Positions 30,450-40,697 of a DNA stretch of 64,000 nt are shown piece by piece. Each line of letters begins with the position of its first letter. Position 1 is the stretch's first letter. The position numbers and the translations under genes are program-made. This DNA is from Flavobacterium cucumis (lineage in GTDB: Bacteria; Bacteroidota; Bacteroidia; Flavobacteriales; Flavobacteriaceae), in assembly GCF_900148835.1 (NCBI RefSeq), contig NZ_FRYK01000002.1:62001-126000 (forward strand), given 5' to 3'. The notes beneath the pieces were generated by a model that was given only the letters and a program-made list of their open reading frames with translations, had not been told where the DNA came from and did not search any database.

Positions 30450-31991
30450 TTAATTAGCTGCAATTCCTCTCCAATTGCGAAGCAGTTTAGAGGAAAAAAA
30501 TAAAATTGAAATTGAAATTATAATATTAACTAAAAACATTTCTGTTACATTATCTTTTAACCAATAATAAAACGGTGACTCATAATATTCGTACTCGCTA
30601 AATCTATAATAATCCGGCTTATTAGCTTCCATAACTAAAAAATAAAGAATTGGAATAATTGCGCTATAAGACCAAAGGGATAAATTTAAAGCTATACGAC
30701 TCAATTGTATACTTTTTTTATTAAAATAAATCAGAAAAAAATAAAATAATATAGCTAAAATTGTTACGAGTATTAGATAAAAATATAAAGTTCCAAAACC
30801 TGAAATCGCTGTAAATATAACATACACAACATTAATTACTCCAGTAAAAACAACAGCTATTAACCAACTTTTACCAGAAGTAACTCGGAAAGAAAATAGC
30901 AAAAGAGAGATTCCAAATGCACCATATAAAAAAGACAAAAGCATTTCTAAATCTATAAATGCATTTGTATGAGCGTTTGAAACTAGATCATATTTATCCT
31001 TTAATATATCTTGTTGCACATAATATTGAGAATATTTTTTTTCCTCACCTTTCATCGGAACTATTGCCTCATAATCATTATAGCGATAAGAATTGTTAGT
31101 TTCGTAAGCCTTCAAATAAGGTTGAATGTAAAGAAAATCTTTAAAATTAGGAGCCTTGTATGTAATTTCTAACCATTTAGTTGCATCAAAATTAGTGGCC
31201 AAATCATGTTCGCGAATCAGACTCATATACGTTGCCATTAATTTTTTTATTTCATCAACATTTTGATTCTGTAACCAGTTATAAACCTGCAATTTATTCA
31301 TTGAATCTTCTTCTTTATTAATGACAGAAAACTCAAATGTATTTCGATTTAACAATGAAAATTGGTCATACTTTTTTCCGTTAAAAATGACATGATCTTT
31401 ATAATGGTAAGCTGCTGTAACCCTTTCAGCATAATAATCTGGTTTATTTTTATTACTGTTATTTGATTGTTCATCCTTTATAGTATTTCCTAAGCTATCA
31501 ATTAATCCTGAAGCTAGAGAATCTATTTCGGTTTGTCTAAAACTTCCATCAATAAATAGATCAGCGGTACTAATTATTTTACATCTTTCTTTAATTTCAG
31601 CAAAAGAAAAATAACTTTTTTGATGAAATTGTTTTCCTACACTAAATGGAATATAGAATGTTACTAAAAAGAAACAAATAACAAAAATTTGCATCCATTC
31701 AAAAAACAGACTATACTTCGATGTGATGTAAAACGACTTCAAAGCATTGTTCTTAAAATAATTAATAAGCCATAAAATAAAAATAATTATGACCGATAAA
31801 ACACCTATCATAATGGAAAAGGTACCAATATTAATATTTTTTCTATTAGAAAAATCAATAGTACCATCCATATATCCTAGACCAAAAAAGATAAAATGAA
31901 GTAGTAATCCAATAGCTAACAAGGGTACAAATTTGGTATTCCAAAGCAATGGGTATTTTAGTAATAATTTTTTCTGTATGTCTTTAAACAT
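30450..31991 (-). CDS. Multi-span membrane protein, likely partner of the adjacent ABC ATPase
   Basis: A 513-residue protein with about eight to nine membrane spans: three near the N-terminus, a large polar region from about residue 125 to 335 that is probably outside the cytoplasm, and about five spans to the end. I know no family for it. The gene lies 13 bases after an ABC ATPase gene and 2 bases before the epimerase gene. By position it is the best candidate for the permease of that ATPase, an inference only. Confidence 0.65.
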   Translation of the reverse strand: MFKDIQKKLLLKYPLLWNTKFVPLLAIGLLLHFIFFGLGYMDGTIDFSNRKNINIGTFSIMIGVLSVIIIFILWLINYFKNNALKSFYITSKYSLFFEWMQIFVICFFLVTFYIPFSVGKQFHQKSYFSFAEIKERCKIISTADLFIDGSFRQTEIDSLASGLIDSLGNTIKDEQSNNSNKNKPDYYAERVTAAYHYKDHVIFNGKKYDQFSLLNRNTFEFSVINKEEDSMNKLQVYNWLQNQNVDEIKKLMATYMSLIREHDLATNFDATKWLEITYKAPNFKDFLYIQPYLKAYETNNSYRYNDYEAIVPMKGEEKKYSQYYVQQDILKDKYDLVSNAHTNAFIDLEMLLSFLYGAFGISLLLFSFRVTSGKSWLIAVVFTGVINVVYVIFTAISGFGTLYFYLILVTILAILFYFFLIYFNKKSIQLSRIALNLSLWSYSAIIPILYFLVMEANKPDYYRFSEYEYYESPFYYWLKDNVTEMFLVNIIISISILFFSSKLLRNWRGIAAN

Positions 31992-32004
31992 GATTATATT
32001 TTTT

Positions 32005-33147
32005 TTAGTTCACAAAAAAGCGACGCGTTGAATTTGAAATGTTTCGCATGTAAGTCATTGGAATCGATTGGTCAATAACAACTTTTAGAAAATTATTCAT
32101 TTCAATTTTTTCCGGAAAAGTTGCAATAAAAGTTCCTCCATTTTGTTCTAAAGAAATTACTTCTAAAGCGCTAAATGCTTGCTTTAAATCACTTAAATTC
32201 AGCGAACTTTCAAACTCGATAATACATTTTTTTACCAAATCATTCTCGGTATTTAAATTTTTTTGGGAACCACGCTTTAAGAAAACAACTTGATTGGATG
32301 TTTTTTCTACTTCATATAATTGCTGGGAACTTAAAACTATGGCAATCGGTCGAAAAGCCGAATTTGCGATGTTTCTAAAATCGTCTAAAATTGTTTGCTG
32401 TGCTAAAATATCTAAGTTAGCTAAAGGTTCATCAATCAACAAAATTTTAGGTTTACGAAGCAACATTCTAGCCAACTCAAAACGCATTTTATACCCAGAA
32501 GACAAATCATTCCAATAATGTTTTCTATATTTTCGAAGTCCCAATCGCGCTATAACTAAATCAACTACCAAATTATTTTCTTCTGGCAAATAACCATAAC
32601 AACTTGCCGTAAATTCTAAATTTTCATACATAGAACCTCGCCACGTTTCTGTTCGTTGTGGAATATAAACTAATTTTGTTCGTAAATCATAAAAATCATC
32701 AAACGCAAATTGATAATTTATTGACCCAGATGTTGGATGCAATTCTCCACACAAACATCTAAGTAAAGTTGTTTTCCCATTTCCATTTTCTCCCACTAAA
32801 CCAATAATTTCACCCGTTTTGACTTCTAAATTAATTGGGCCTAATAGAAAAGAGGCGTTATACGCTTTTTGGAGATTATTAACCGAAATAATCGTTTGAT
32901 GCCAATGACATTCCTTTTTACTTAAAAACGTATAAAGTTCACCTAATAAATCTTTTAAATACGATTCTTTCTCTTCATCCTCTTTATCATTTTGATCTAA
33001 CCAATCTAGAAATTGAATGGTTTTTCTGTAAAATTCAATATTTTCAGTATCTAGGGTAAAGTCAATTACTCTTTTTATGGTTTGATTGAAATCATTAAAT
33101 TCGAGAAGTTCTTGTACTCCGCGGAATTGCTTTTCAAATTCGGTCAT
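32005..33147 (-). CDS. ABC transporter ATP-binding protein with N-terminal extension
   Basis: A 380-residue ATPase. Walker A is GENGNGKTT (residues 119-127), the signature is LSSGYKMRF and Walker B with the D-loop is ILLIDEPLANLD. The first 80 residues form an extra, charged, probably helical domain (many Asp, Glu and Lys around 50-65) that is not part of the usual ABC fold. The last 80 residues after the ATPase resemble small regulatory domains. It lies 3 bases after a GNAT gene and before a probable permease. Substrate unknown. Confidence 0.9.
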   Translation of the reverse strand: MTEFEKQFRGVQELLEFNDFNQTIKRVIDFTLDTENIEFYRKTIQFLDWLDQNDKEDEEKESYLKDLLGELYTFLSKKECHWHQTIISVNNLQKAYNASFLLGPINLEVKTGEIIGLVGENGNGKTTLLRCLCGELHPTSGSINYQFAFDDFYDLRTKLVYIPQRTETWRGSMYENLEFTASCYGYLPEENNLVVDLVIARLGLRKYRKHYWNDLSSGYKMRFELARMLLRKPKILLIDEPLANLDILAQQTILDDFRNIANSAFRPIAIVLSSQQLYEVEKTSNQVVFLKRGSQKNLNTENDLVKKCIIEFESSLNLSDLKQAFSALEVISLEQNGGTFIATFPEKIEMNNFLKVVIDQSIPMTYMRNISNSTRRFFVN

Positions 33148-33150
33148 ATG

Positions 33151-33711
33151 CTATTTTTTAAAATTTTGCTTTAAAAGGCTGTAAATTACAGTATCCGTAA
33201 ATTCGTTATTGTAGTAAAAATTTTCTTTAAAATGAGCTTCTTTTTCAAAACCATTTTTTAACAAAACTTTTTCAGAAGCAACATGTCTCGAATCTATTAC
33301 AGCTTCTATTGAATGAAAATTTAGTGTATTAAAAGCAAAATCCAATACTACTTTCACAGCTTCTGTTACATAGCCTTTTCCACTTTGTTCAGGTAAAATC
33401 ATGTAGCCTAATTCCGTTCTGAAGTGTTCGGGTTGTGTTCTATAAAAACCTATAATTCCAATACACTTATCACTGTTCTTTTCGGTAATTGCCCAATTGA
33501 TATCAAGGTTTTGATCAATTTTATCGTTAATTATTTTTATATGAGCCAAAGCGCCTTCAATAGCTGTTATTAAAGGTCTTGGAATAAACTTCATAGTTTC
33601 TGGGTTTCCCCTTAACACCAATATATCAGGAGCATCCTCGTTTGTTAGTTTTCTAAAACGTAAATGTTCCGATGTTAGTATTGGAAATGGTGTAAAGCTA
33701 AGTTGTAACAT
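33151..33711 (-). CDS. GNAT N-acetyltransferase, RimJ/RimL-like
   Basis: A 186-residue acetyltransferase. It starts with the typical SEHLRFRKLTNEDAPDILVL, and the acetyl-CoA-binding segment is LGYMILPEQSGKGYVTEAV (Q-x-G-K-G-Y-x-T-E-A). NFHSIEAVIDSRHVASEKVL and KNGFEKEAHF complete the fold. This group acetylates protein N-termini or small molecules; the target is unknown. It leads the operon with the ABC ATPase. Confidence 0.9.
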   Translation of the reverse strand: MLQLSFTPFPILTSEHLRFRKLTNEDAPDILVLRGNPETMKFIPRPLITAIEGALAHIKIINDKIDQNLDINWAITEKNSDKCIGIIGFYRTQPEHFRTELGYMILPEQSGKGYVTEAVKVVLDFAFNTLNFHSIEAVIDSRHVASEKVLLKNGFEKEAHFKENFYYNNEFTDTVIYSLLKQNFKK

Positions 33712-33730
33712 TAGTTTTTATCAAATGTAT

Positions 33731-33762
33731 AAAAAAACACCTAATACTTACGTACTAGGTGT
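33731..33762 (-). terminator. Rho-independent terminator of clpB
   Basis: On the minus strand ACACCTAGTAC and GTATTAGGTGT form an 11-bp stem with a 4-nt loop, followed by seven T residues. Confidence 0.9.
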
Positions 33763-33796
33763 CCAACTAATTAAATCTAATTTATGACAAACGCTT

Positions 33797-36400
33797 TTAC
33801 TTCATCAATTCACTCTGATTTCTAAATACCAAATGCCCGTCGAAACTGTCCAATAAAATAATGCTATCAGTAGTTACCTTACCTGATAATATTTCTTTTG
33901 AAAGTTGATTCAATACTTCGCGCTGAATTACACGTTTTACTGGTCGCGCTCCAAATTGAGGATCGTAACCTTTTTCCGCTAAATACACTACCGCTTCTGG
34001 AGTGGCATCCATGGTAATGTGTTGCTGTGCCAACATTTTAATCACACTCTTCAATTGTAATCCTACAATTTCTTTAATGTTTTTATCAGTCAATGGGGTA
34101 AACATTACAATTTCATCGATACGGTTGATAAACTCAGGCCTTACGGTTTGTTTTAATAAACCAAGAACTTCTGTTTTTGCCGCTTCAGTTGCTGCTTCGA
34201 TTCCACCTTTTAAATTCTCGAATTTCTCTTGAATGATGTGACTTCCCATATTCGAAGTCATAATGATAATCGTATTTTTAAAATCCGCTACACGACCTTT
34301 GTTATCGGTTAATCGACCTTCATCTAATACTTGTAATAAGATATTAAATGTATCAGGATGTGCCTTTTCAATTTCGTCTAACAATACTACTGAATACGGT
34401 TTTCTTCTTACCGCTTCGGTTAATTGTCCACCTTCATCATAGCCTACATATCCTGGAGGTGCACCAACCAATCGGCTTACCGCATGACGTTCTTGATATT
34501 CACTCATATCAATTCGGGTCATTGCGTTTTCATCGTCGAATAGATACTCGGCTAATGCTTTTGCTAATTCGGTTTTACCAACACCAGTTGTCCCTAAGAA
34601 TAAGAACGAACCGATTGGCTTTTTAACATCTTGTAAACCAGCACGACTTCTTCTAACGGCATCACTAATCGCTTCAATAGCTTCTTCTTGACCTACTACT
34701 CTGCGATGTAATTCATCTTCTAATTTGAGTAGTTTTTCTCTTTCGCTTTGCAACATTTTAGTTACCGGAATTCCTGTCCATTTGGCTACCACTTCTGCAA
34801 TATCATCGTGTGTTACTTCCTCTTTTATTAAGGAATTACCAGCTTGATTTTCTGCTAATTGTGTTTGTAAAGCATCTAATCGTTCTTGTGCTTCTTTTAT
34901 TTTTCCGTAACGGATTTCAGCTACTTTTCCGTAATCGCCATTTCTTTCGGCTTGTTCCGCTTCTAATTTGAAATCTTCAATTTCTAATTTTACCGCTTGA
35001 ATATTATCTACAACATCTTTTTCTGATTTCCATTTGGTGAAAATTTCGTTGCGTTCTTCTTTTAAATTCGCTAAATCTAAACCAAGTACTTTTAATTTAG
35101 TTTCGTCATTCTCACGTTTAATGGCTTCGATTTCGATTTCCAATTGCATGATTTTTCTATCCAAAACATCTAGTTCTTCTGGTTTGGAATTGATTTCCAT
35201 ACGCAATTTTGAAGCCGCTTCGTCCATCAAATCGATAGCTTTATCTGGCAGAAATCGATTGGTAATATAACGTTGCGACAATTCAACCGCAGCTATAATA
35301 GCGTCGTCTTTGATACGCACTTTATGATGTGTTTCATATTTTTCTTTAATACCACGTAAAATCGAAATGGCACTTTCGGTATCAGGTTCGTCGATGTTTA
35401 CTTTTTGAAAACGTCTTTCTAACGCTTTGTCTTTTTCGAAATATTTTTGGTATTCATCTAAAGTCGTCGCTCCAATAGCACGTAATTCGCCACGAGCTAA
35501 GGCTGGTTTTAAAATATTGGCTGCGTCCATAGCACCTTCGCCACCGCCAGCACCCACTAAAGTGTGAATTTCGTCAATGAAAAGCACGATATCACCTTCG
35601 GCTGAAGTTACTTCTTTCACTACGGCTTTCAAACGCTCTTCAAATTCTCCTTTGTATTTGGCACCCGCAATTAACGCACCCATATCTAAAGAATAAACAA
35701 TTTTATCTTTTAGATTTTCGGGAACGTCGCCGTCAACAATTCGATGCGCTAAACCTTCTGCAATAGCGGTTTTACCAACACCGGGTTCTCCAATTAACAT
35801 TGGATTGTTTTTGGTTCTACGAGTTAGGATTTGTAGCACTCTACGAATTTCTTCATCGCGACCAATTACTGGGTCTAACTTGCCGTTTCTTGCTAAATCA
35901 TTTAGATTTTTAGCGTATTTATTTAAGGAATTATAGGTTTCTTCTGCAGAAGCTGAAGTTACTCGTTCTCCTTTTCTAATTTCGGAAATTGCTGCTTCCA
36001 AACCTTTTTCGGTAACGCTTTGGTCTTTTAAGATTTGCGCTACTTTACTTTTTGATTTGAAAATAGCTAAAATCAAATGTTCGATAGAAACATATTCATC
36101 GTTCATTTTTTTCGCGACGATTTCCGCTTCGGTAAGCGTTGAAGATGCGCTTCTAGAAAACATTAAATCGCTACCCGTAACTTTTGGAAAACTCTGAATG
36201 GTACTGTCCAATACTTTTTTGAAAAGATCTACATTGACATTCAATTTTTTTAAAATGAAAGGCGTAACGTTTTCGTCTACTTCTAAAATTCCTTTGAATA
36301 TATGTTCGTTTTCAAGCTGTTGGTGCCCAAAACTTTGTGCAATCTGCTGTGCTTGTTGCAAAGCTTCTTGCGATTTGATTGTAAATTTGTTGCTATTCAT
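33797..36400 (-). CDS. clpB: ATP-dependent disaggregase ClpB
   Basis: An 867-residue Hsp100 chaperone of normal length. It has an N-terminal Clp domain (about 1-145), the first AAA+ module with Walker [14 protein letters not shown], the coiled-coil middle domain specific to ClpB (about 400-520) and the second AAA+ module with Walker [14 protein letters not shown] and DEIEKAHPD. It rescues aggregated proteins together with DnaK, whose gene is at 48069. It is monocistronic. Upstream there is no clear TAnnTTTG promoter but a 42-bp tandem repeat with TGTCA/TGACA elements. Confidence 0.98.
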   Translation of the reverse strand: MNSNKFTIKSQEALQQAQQIAQSFGHQQLENEHIFKGILEVDENVTPFILKKLNVNVDLFKKVLDSTIQSFPKVTGSDLMFSRSASSTLTEAEIVAKKMNDEYVSIEHLILAIFKSKSKVAQILKDQSVTEKGLEAAISEIRKGERVTSASAEETYNSLNKYAKNLNDLARNGKLDPVIGRDEEIRRVLQILTRRTKNNPMLIGEPGVGKTAIAEGLAHRIVDGDVPENLKDKIVYSLDMGALIAGAKYKGEFEERLKAVVKEVTSAEGDIVLFIDEIHTLVGAGGGEGAMDAANILKPALARGELRAIGATTLDEYQKYFEKDKALERRFQKVNIDEPDTESAISILRGIKEKYETHHKVRIKDDAIIAAVELSQRYITNRFLPDKAIDLMDEAASKLRMEINSKPEELDVLDRKIMQLEIEIEAIKRENDETKLKVLGLDLANLKEERNEIFTKWKSEKDVVDNIQAVKLEIEDFKLEAEQAERNGDYGKVAEIRYGKIKEAQERLDALQTQLAENQAGNSLIKEEVTHDDIAEVVAKWTGIPVTKMLQSEREKLLKLEDELHRRVVGQEEAIEAISDAVRRSRAGLQDVKKPIGSFLFLGTTGVGKTELAKALAEYLFDDENAMTRIDMSEYQERHAVSRLVGAPPGYVGYDEGGQLTEAVRRKPYSVVLLDEIEKAHPDTFNILLQVLDEGRLTDNKGRVADFKNTIIIMTSNMGSHIIQEKFENLKGGIEAATEAAKTEVLGLLKQTVRPEFINRIDEIVMFTPLTDKNIKEIVGLQLKSVIKMLAQQHITMDATPEAVVYLAEKGYDPQFGARPVKRVIQREVLNQLSKEILSGKVTTDSIILLDSFDGHLVFRNQSELMK

Positions 36401-36469
36401 ATTCTTAATTAATCCTTTTTAGTGAGTTGTTTGGTAAGGATTATTCAATATATGTTCCAATCTTTAAAA

Positions 36470-36553
36470 GATGTCAAAATGTCTTTATTTTCGGTATTTT
36501 GGAGTTGTTTTGATGTCAAAATGACATTTATAATTGCTTTTTGGAGTTAAAAC
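36470..36553 (-). promoter_or_regulatory. 42-bp tandem repeat with TGTCA/TGACA elements upstream of clpB
   Basis: Two units 42 bp apart share GATGTCAAAATG (36470 and 36512) and TTTTGGAGTT (36497 and 36539). The second unit holds a perfect inverted repeat TGTCAAAATGACA (36514-36526). It lies 70-150 bases before the clpB start. TGACA/TGTCA elements also occur upstream of dnaK, so a heat-shock operator is a fair hypothesis. Confidence 0.45.
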
Positions 36554-36566
36554 ATTTATAAAGTTA

Positions 36567-36598
36567 CAAAAAAAGACAGTATCGCTAAATACTGTCTT
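36567..36598 (-). terminator. Rho-independent terminator of the lipoprotein gene at 36620
   Basis: On the minus strand AAGACAGTAT and ATACTGTCTT form a perfect 10-bp stem with a 6-nt loop, followed by T residues. Confidence 0.9.
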
Positions 36599-36619
36599 CT
36601 TTTAATTAAGTTAAAAAAA

Positions 36620-37801
36620 TTACCTTCTAAACTTATTATTAGTAATAATCCCTTTAAGTTTTATTTTTAAATCTTCACCAGTATCATAAACCATTTGTTC
36701 GTTACTAGGGAACGGAACAGCTCTTCGATCAAAATATTGATAGTAATCTTCTTCACAAGCACGTTTATCTCCGTTATAGTTGGCGTAGATATAATCAAAA
36801 ATAAATTCACTAGTTACAGGAAAAGCATCAATTAATTGATTGGTTCTAAAATCTAAATAATCCACTTTAGCTGTTACTTGGCATGACTTAAATTGTGTAA
36901 ACTCATAAATACTAACTTTAATGGTTTTCATATTATCCACTTTAATTGGATTTCCTAAGCTGTCTTTTACTGCATTTCCATTATTATCTAAAAGGGTTTT
37001 AACACCATCTTTGATTTGCTTTTCTTTAACAAATTGTTTTTCTCTAACTTGTTCAGGAGAAATATTTATTTGTCTAAAATTTACAATCATTCCAAAATCA
37101 TAGTTAATCCCTTTTTGTTTATTGTTATGGTATACCGTCCATTTATCATTAATACCATAAGTACTAAAATCCAACAAATCATCTTGTAAACGAGCTGGAA
37201 TTACCATATTGGTCTCGTTTTTAGTAGATACGTGAACAAAATCAGTTCCTTTTAATTGAGCCTCATCCATCAAAGCACGAACATCTTTGTAGTTAGGATT
37301 TAATTTATCTAAATAGGCCAAATCATCATAAGCTTGTCTGAAATCCATTTTATTTTTGGAAGTCATTAATTTTTTGGCATTAGCATATAAAAATCCCGAA
37401 AGATTATTTTTACTACTAATTATTTCATCCGAATAATCGTCCATCGGAAAAATAGCATTTCTACCTTCTTTCAATAATTGAAGTGGTAAAAGAGGTTTGA
37501 TTCTTTCTTGACGATTATGCAATTGGTTGTAAAGATTAAAGATTCTCTCGTAATTTGTTGGATTATTCTCTTTAATCAACAAATTCAATGACTCTAAATC
37601 TCGTTGTTTCGCTTTTGCGAAAGCTTCCTCAAGTAAATAAACATAATCCTGTTTTCCTTTAGAATTTTTATTGGTTCTTAGTGCATCAATCGCATTATTA
37701 ATAGCACCATCGTAATCACCATTACTTAACATAGACTGGGTCTGTTTTACCCCACAAGAAACAACGAAAAGCGAAAAGATTAATAAAGTAATTTTCTTCA
37801 T
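36620..37801 (-). CDS. Lipoprotein with helical-repeat N-terminus, function unknown
   Basis: A 393-residue lipoprotein; the signal ends at VVSC with Cys16. Residues 20-170 look like tetratricopeptide-type helix pairs (LSNGDYDGAINNAIDALRTN and DFRQAYDDLAYLDKLNPNYK). The C-terminal half (about 190-393) is beta-rich with conserved-looking Trp and Tyr residues and a short linker rich in Asn, Gly and Asp. I recognise no named family. It is monocistronic with its own terminator. Confidence 0.7.
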   Translation of the reverse strand: MKKITLLIFSLFVVSCGVKQTQSMLSNGDYDGAINNAIDALRTNKNSKGKQDYVYLLEEAFAKAKQRDLESLNLLIKENNPTNYERIFNLYNQLHNRQERIKPLLPLQLLKEGRNAIFPMDDYSDEIISSKNNLSGFLYANAKKLMTSKNKMDFRQAYDDLAYLDKLNPNYKDVRALMDEAQLKGTDFVHVSTKNETNMVIPARLQDDLLDFSTYGINDKWTVYHNNKQKGINYDFGMIVNFRQINISPEQVREKQFVKEKQIKDGVKTLLDNNGNAVKDSLGNPIKVDNMKTIKVSIYEFTQFKSCQVTAKVDYLDFRTNQLIDAFPVTSEFIFDYIYANYNGDKRACEEDYYQYFDRRAVPFPSNEQMVYDTGEDLKIKLKGIITNNKFRR

Positions 37802-37863
37802 AAATTGATTATTTTGACAAAGATAAAATTTTTTTATAGCTATTAGCTTTTGTCTGCTTTTAT

Positions 37864-37892
37864 CTTTTTGTTTAGTTGTTCAAAACAAAAAG
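37864..37892. repeat. Perfect inverted repeat upstream of the 36620 gene
   Basis: CTTTTTGTTT (37864-37873) and AAACAAAAAG (37883-37892) form 10-bp arms around 9 bases. It lies 63 bases upstream of the minus-strand lipoprotein start, so it could be an operator; being AT-only in most positions it makes a poor terminator. The arm spacing differs from the CarH-type sites. Confidence 0.4.
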
Positions 37893-37900
37893 AATGCCAT

Positions 37901-37929
37901 AAAAAAATCCGAATGAAATTTCGGATTTT
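37901..37929 (-). terminator. Rho-independent terminator of fahA
   Basis: AAAATCCGAA (37904-37913) and TTCGGATTTT (37920-37929) form a perfect 10-bp stem; on the minus strand it runs into T residues. Confidence 0.88.
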
Positions 37930-37948
37930 AAAACATGGTAAGAAAATA

Positions 37949-39238
37949 CTATTCTATTTTTAAATCAATTGCTGGTAGTAATTTACTAGAGACTTCTCCA
38001 AAACCGATTCTAACTTTATCATTTTTACAAAAACCTCTAATAATAACAGTATCATTGTCGTTAATGAATTTACGTTCAGAACCGTCTTTCATTTTTAGTG
38101 GTTTTTGCCCTCCCCATGTTAATTCTAACATAGAACCAAAAGAATCTTCAGTAGGACCAGATATTGTTCCACTACCCATCATGTCTCCCGAATTTACTCT
38201 ACATCCATTAATGGTATGATGGGCTAATTGTTGCGCCATTGACCAATACATATATTTAAAATTTGAACGAGAAACAACGGTTTCTTCTGAATTTTCAGGT
38301 TTAATTAAAACTTCTAAATTGATATCAAATGCTTTTTCTCCTTTTTGTTGTAAATAAGGTAATGGCACTGGTGATTGCTCCGGTCCTTTTGTTCTAAAAG
38401 GTTTAAGAGCGTCTAAAGTTACAATCCAAGGAGAAATTGAAGAAGCAAAGTTTTTTGCTAAGAATGGCCCAAGTGGCACATACTCCCATTTTTGAATATC
38501 ACGTGCACTCCAATCGTTAAATAGGACCATACCAAAGATATGTTCTTCCGCTTCTTCCACAGGAATTGGTTCCCCCATTAAATTTGCATCAGTAGTTATA
38601 AAGGCTGTTTCCAATTCAAAATCAACTAATCTTGATGGACCAAAAACGGGCATTGTCTCTCCATTTGGCAACGTTTGTCCATAAGGTCTGTGTACTGGAA
38701 TCCCAGAAGGAACAATCGTTGAACTTCTACCGTGATATCCTACTGGAATATGAAGCCAATTTGGCAAGAGAGCATTTTCAGGATCTCTGAACATTTTCCC
38801 CACATTTGTTGCATGCTCTTTTGAGCTATAGAAATCGGTATAATCTCCAATTTGTACTGGTAAAAGCATTTCAATATCTTCTACTTTGAAAATAACAACT
38901 TCTCTATGATCCTTATTATCCCTTAAAAGGGAATTATTTTCATCAAAAAGTTCTGCTAATCGATTTCTTACCAAACGCCAAGTTTTTCTTCCGTCAGAAA
39001 TAAAATCGTTTAAGGTATCTTGCATAAACATATCATCTGTAAGCTCAATGCCATCAAAATAACCTAATTGCTGTAAAGCCCCCATATCGATAGCGCAATT
39101 TCCAATTCTTGTTCCAATAGTGATTACATCCTCCTTGGTAATAAAAACACCAAAAGGTATATTCTGGATAGGAAAGTCACTATTTTCAGGAACTAGAATC
39201 CATGATTTTCTGTTTGGATCGTTTGCTATATTTGGCAT
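37949..39238 (-). CDS. fahA: Fumarylacetoacetase
   Basis: A 429-residue enzyme for the last step of tyrosine breakdown, splitting fumarylacetoacetate into fumarate and acetoacetate. The N-terminal SH3-like domain carries FPIQNIPFGVF. The catalytic C-terminal domain has YHGRSSTIVPSG, DFELETAF (metal ligands), FNDWSARDIQKWEYVPLGPF and GTISGPTEDSFGSMLEL. Length and motifs match the eukaryote-like FAH family. It has its own promoter and terminator and diverges from glyA. Other tyrosine-degradation genes are not nearby. Confidence 0.95.
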   Translation of the reverse strand: MPNIANDPNRKSWILVPENSDFPIQNIPFGVFITKEDVITIGTRIGNCAIDMGALQQLGYFDGIELTDDMFMQDTLNDFISDGRKTWRLVRNRLAELFDENNSLLRDNKDHREVVIFKVEDIEMLLPVQIGDYTDFYSSKEHATNVGKMFRDPENALLPNWLHIPVGYHGRSSTIVPSGIPVHRPYGQTLPNGETMPVFGPSRLVDFELETAFITTDANLMGEPIPVEEAEEHIFGMVLFNDWSARDIQKWEYVPLGPFLAKNFASSISPWIVTLDALKPFRTKGPEQSPVPLPYLQQKGEKAFDINLEVLIKPENSEETVVSRSNFKYMYWSMAQQLAHHTINGCRVNSGDMMGSGTISGPTEDSFGSMLELTWGGQKPLKMKDGSERKFINDNDTVIIRGFCKNDKVRIGFGEVSSKLLPAIDLKIE

Positions 39239-39275
39239 AATTATATTGTTAGTTTATTGTTGAAAAAATCTGAAT

Positions 39276-39305
39276 CAAATATAAAATTATCTAGCAATGT
39301 AACAA
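39276..39305 (-). promoter_or_regulatory. Promoter of fahA
   Basis: On the minus strand: TTG at 39305-39303, a spacer of 19 bases, then TATATTTG at 39283-39276, a full consensus match, 38 bases before the start codon. Confidence 0.75.
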
Positions 39306-39350
39306 ACCTTTTTCGTAATTTTGACCTAATTTTAACGAATATTTATTGCA

Positions 39351-40625
39351 ATGGAACGCGACGAACAAATTTTTGACCTAATTCTTGATGAACAAGACAG
39401 ACAAATTCACGGAATCGAATTAATTGCTTCTGAAAACTTTGTAAGTGACCAGGTGATGGAAGCTGCAGGTTCATGTCTAACAAACAAATATGCTGAAGGA
39501 TATCCTGGCAAAAGATATTATGGAGGTTGTGAAGTAGTAGATATCGTAGAACAAATTGCAATTGACAGAGCTAAAGCTTTGTTTGGTGCCGCATATGTAA
39601 ACGTACAACCTCATTCAGGTTCTCAAGCAAATACAGCTGTTTTTGCAGCTTGCTTAAAACCAGGAGATACGATTTTAGGTTTTGATTTATCACATGGCGG
39701 CCACTTAACACACGGATCTCCCGTTAACTTTTCTGGGAAACTTTATCGTCCAGTTTTTTATGGAGTAGAAGAGCAAACAGGAATTTTGAATTATGATACG
39801 ATCCAAGAAATCGCTTTAAGAGAAAAACCAAAAATGATAATTGCAGGGGCATCGGCTTACTCTCGTGACATGGACTTTAAACGTTTTAGGGAAATTGCAG
39901 ATAGTGTTGGCGCTTTATTATTAGCTGACATTTCTCATCCTGCTGGTTTAATAGCAAAAGGATTATTAAATGACCCTATTCCACACTGTCATATCGTAAC
40001 AACAACAACCCACAAAACATTAAGAGGTCCAAGAGGAGGAATGATAATGATGGGAAAAGATTTCGAAAACCCTTGGGGGTTAACTACTCCAAAAGGAGAA
40101 ATTAGAATGATGTCACATGTTTTAGACATGTCGGTATTCCCAGGAAATCAGGGTGGGCCTTTAATGCATATAATTGCTGCTAAAGCAGTAGCTTTCGGGG
40201 AAGCATTGACCGATGAGTTTTTCCGCTATGCGATGCAAGTGAAGAAAAATGCCCAAGCAATGGCAGATGCTTTTAACAAAAGAGGCTATAAATTAATTTC
40301 AGGAGGTACTGATAATCACATGATGTTAATTGATTTAAGAAACAAAGGGATTTCCGGAAAAGATGCTGAAAATGCATTAGTAAAAGCTGAAATTACAGTG
40401 AATAAAAATATGGTACCATTTGATGACAAATCACCTTTTATCACTTCTGGTATTCGCGTTGGAACTCCTGCAATTACTACAAGAGGCTTAGTAGAAGAAG
40501 ACATGGAAACAGTAGTCGCTTTGATTGATAAAGTATTAATGAATCATACAGATGAATCTGTTTTAGAACAAGTAGCTGAAGAAGTAAATGATTTGATGAG
40601 TGAAAGAGCTATGTTTGTTTTTTAA
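39351..40625 (+). CDS. glyA: Serine hydroxymethyltransferase
   Basis: A 424-residue PLP enzyme that interconverts serine and glycine with tetrahydrofolate. Visible are [28 protein letters not shown], the folate and PLP region [11 protein letters not shown], and the PLP lysine in [15 protein letters not shown]. Full length for the family. TAATTTTG at 39316-39323 may be the -7 element, without a TTG at the usual distance. It ends before a strong bidirectional terminator. Confidence 0.98.
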   Translation: MERDEQIFDLILDEQDRQIHGIELIASENFVSDQVMEAAGSCLTNKYAEGYPGKRYYGGCEVVDIVEQIAIDRAKALFGAAYVNVQPHSGSQANTAVFAACLKPGDTILGFDLSHGGHLTHGSPVNFSGKLYRPVFYGVEEQTGILNYDTIQEIALREKPKMIIAGASAYSRDMDFKRFREIADSVGALLLADISHPAGLIAKGLLNDPIPHCHIVTTTTHKTLRGPRGGMIMMGKDFENPWGLTTPKGEIRMMSHVLDMSVFPGNQGGPLMHIIAAKAVAFGEALTDEFFRYAMQVKKNAQAMADAFNKRGYKLISGGTDNHMMLIDLRNKGISGKDAENALVKAEITVNKNMVPFDDKSPFITSGIRVGTPAITTRGLVEEDMETVVALIDKVLMNHTDESVLEQVAEEVNDLMSERAMFVF

Positions 40626-40641
40626 AATCATAATATAAAAT

Positions 40642-40679
40642 AAAATAGGGTTTGCATTAAAAAATGCAAACCCTATTTT
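40642..40679. terminator. Bidirectional terminator between glyA and the FKBP-like gene
   Basis: AAAATAGGGTTTGCAT (40642-40657) and ATGCAAACCCTATTTT (40664-40679) are perfect 16-bp arms with a 6-nt loop, with A and T tracts on either side. Confidence 0.93.
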
Positions 40680-40697
40680 ATTTTCAATCGTTAACTA

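Noticed and set aside
33797-36400. Several long antisense frames inside clpB
   Set aside because: They follow from the codon pattern of clpB on the other strand and have no promoter or family features.
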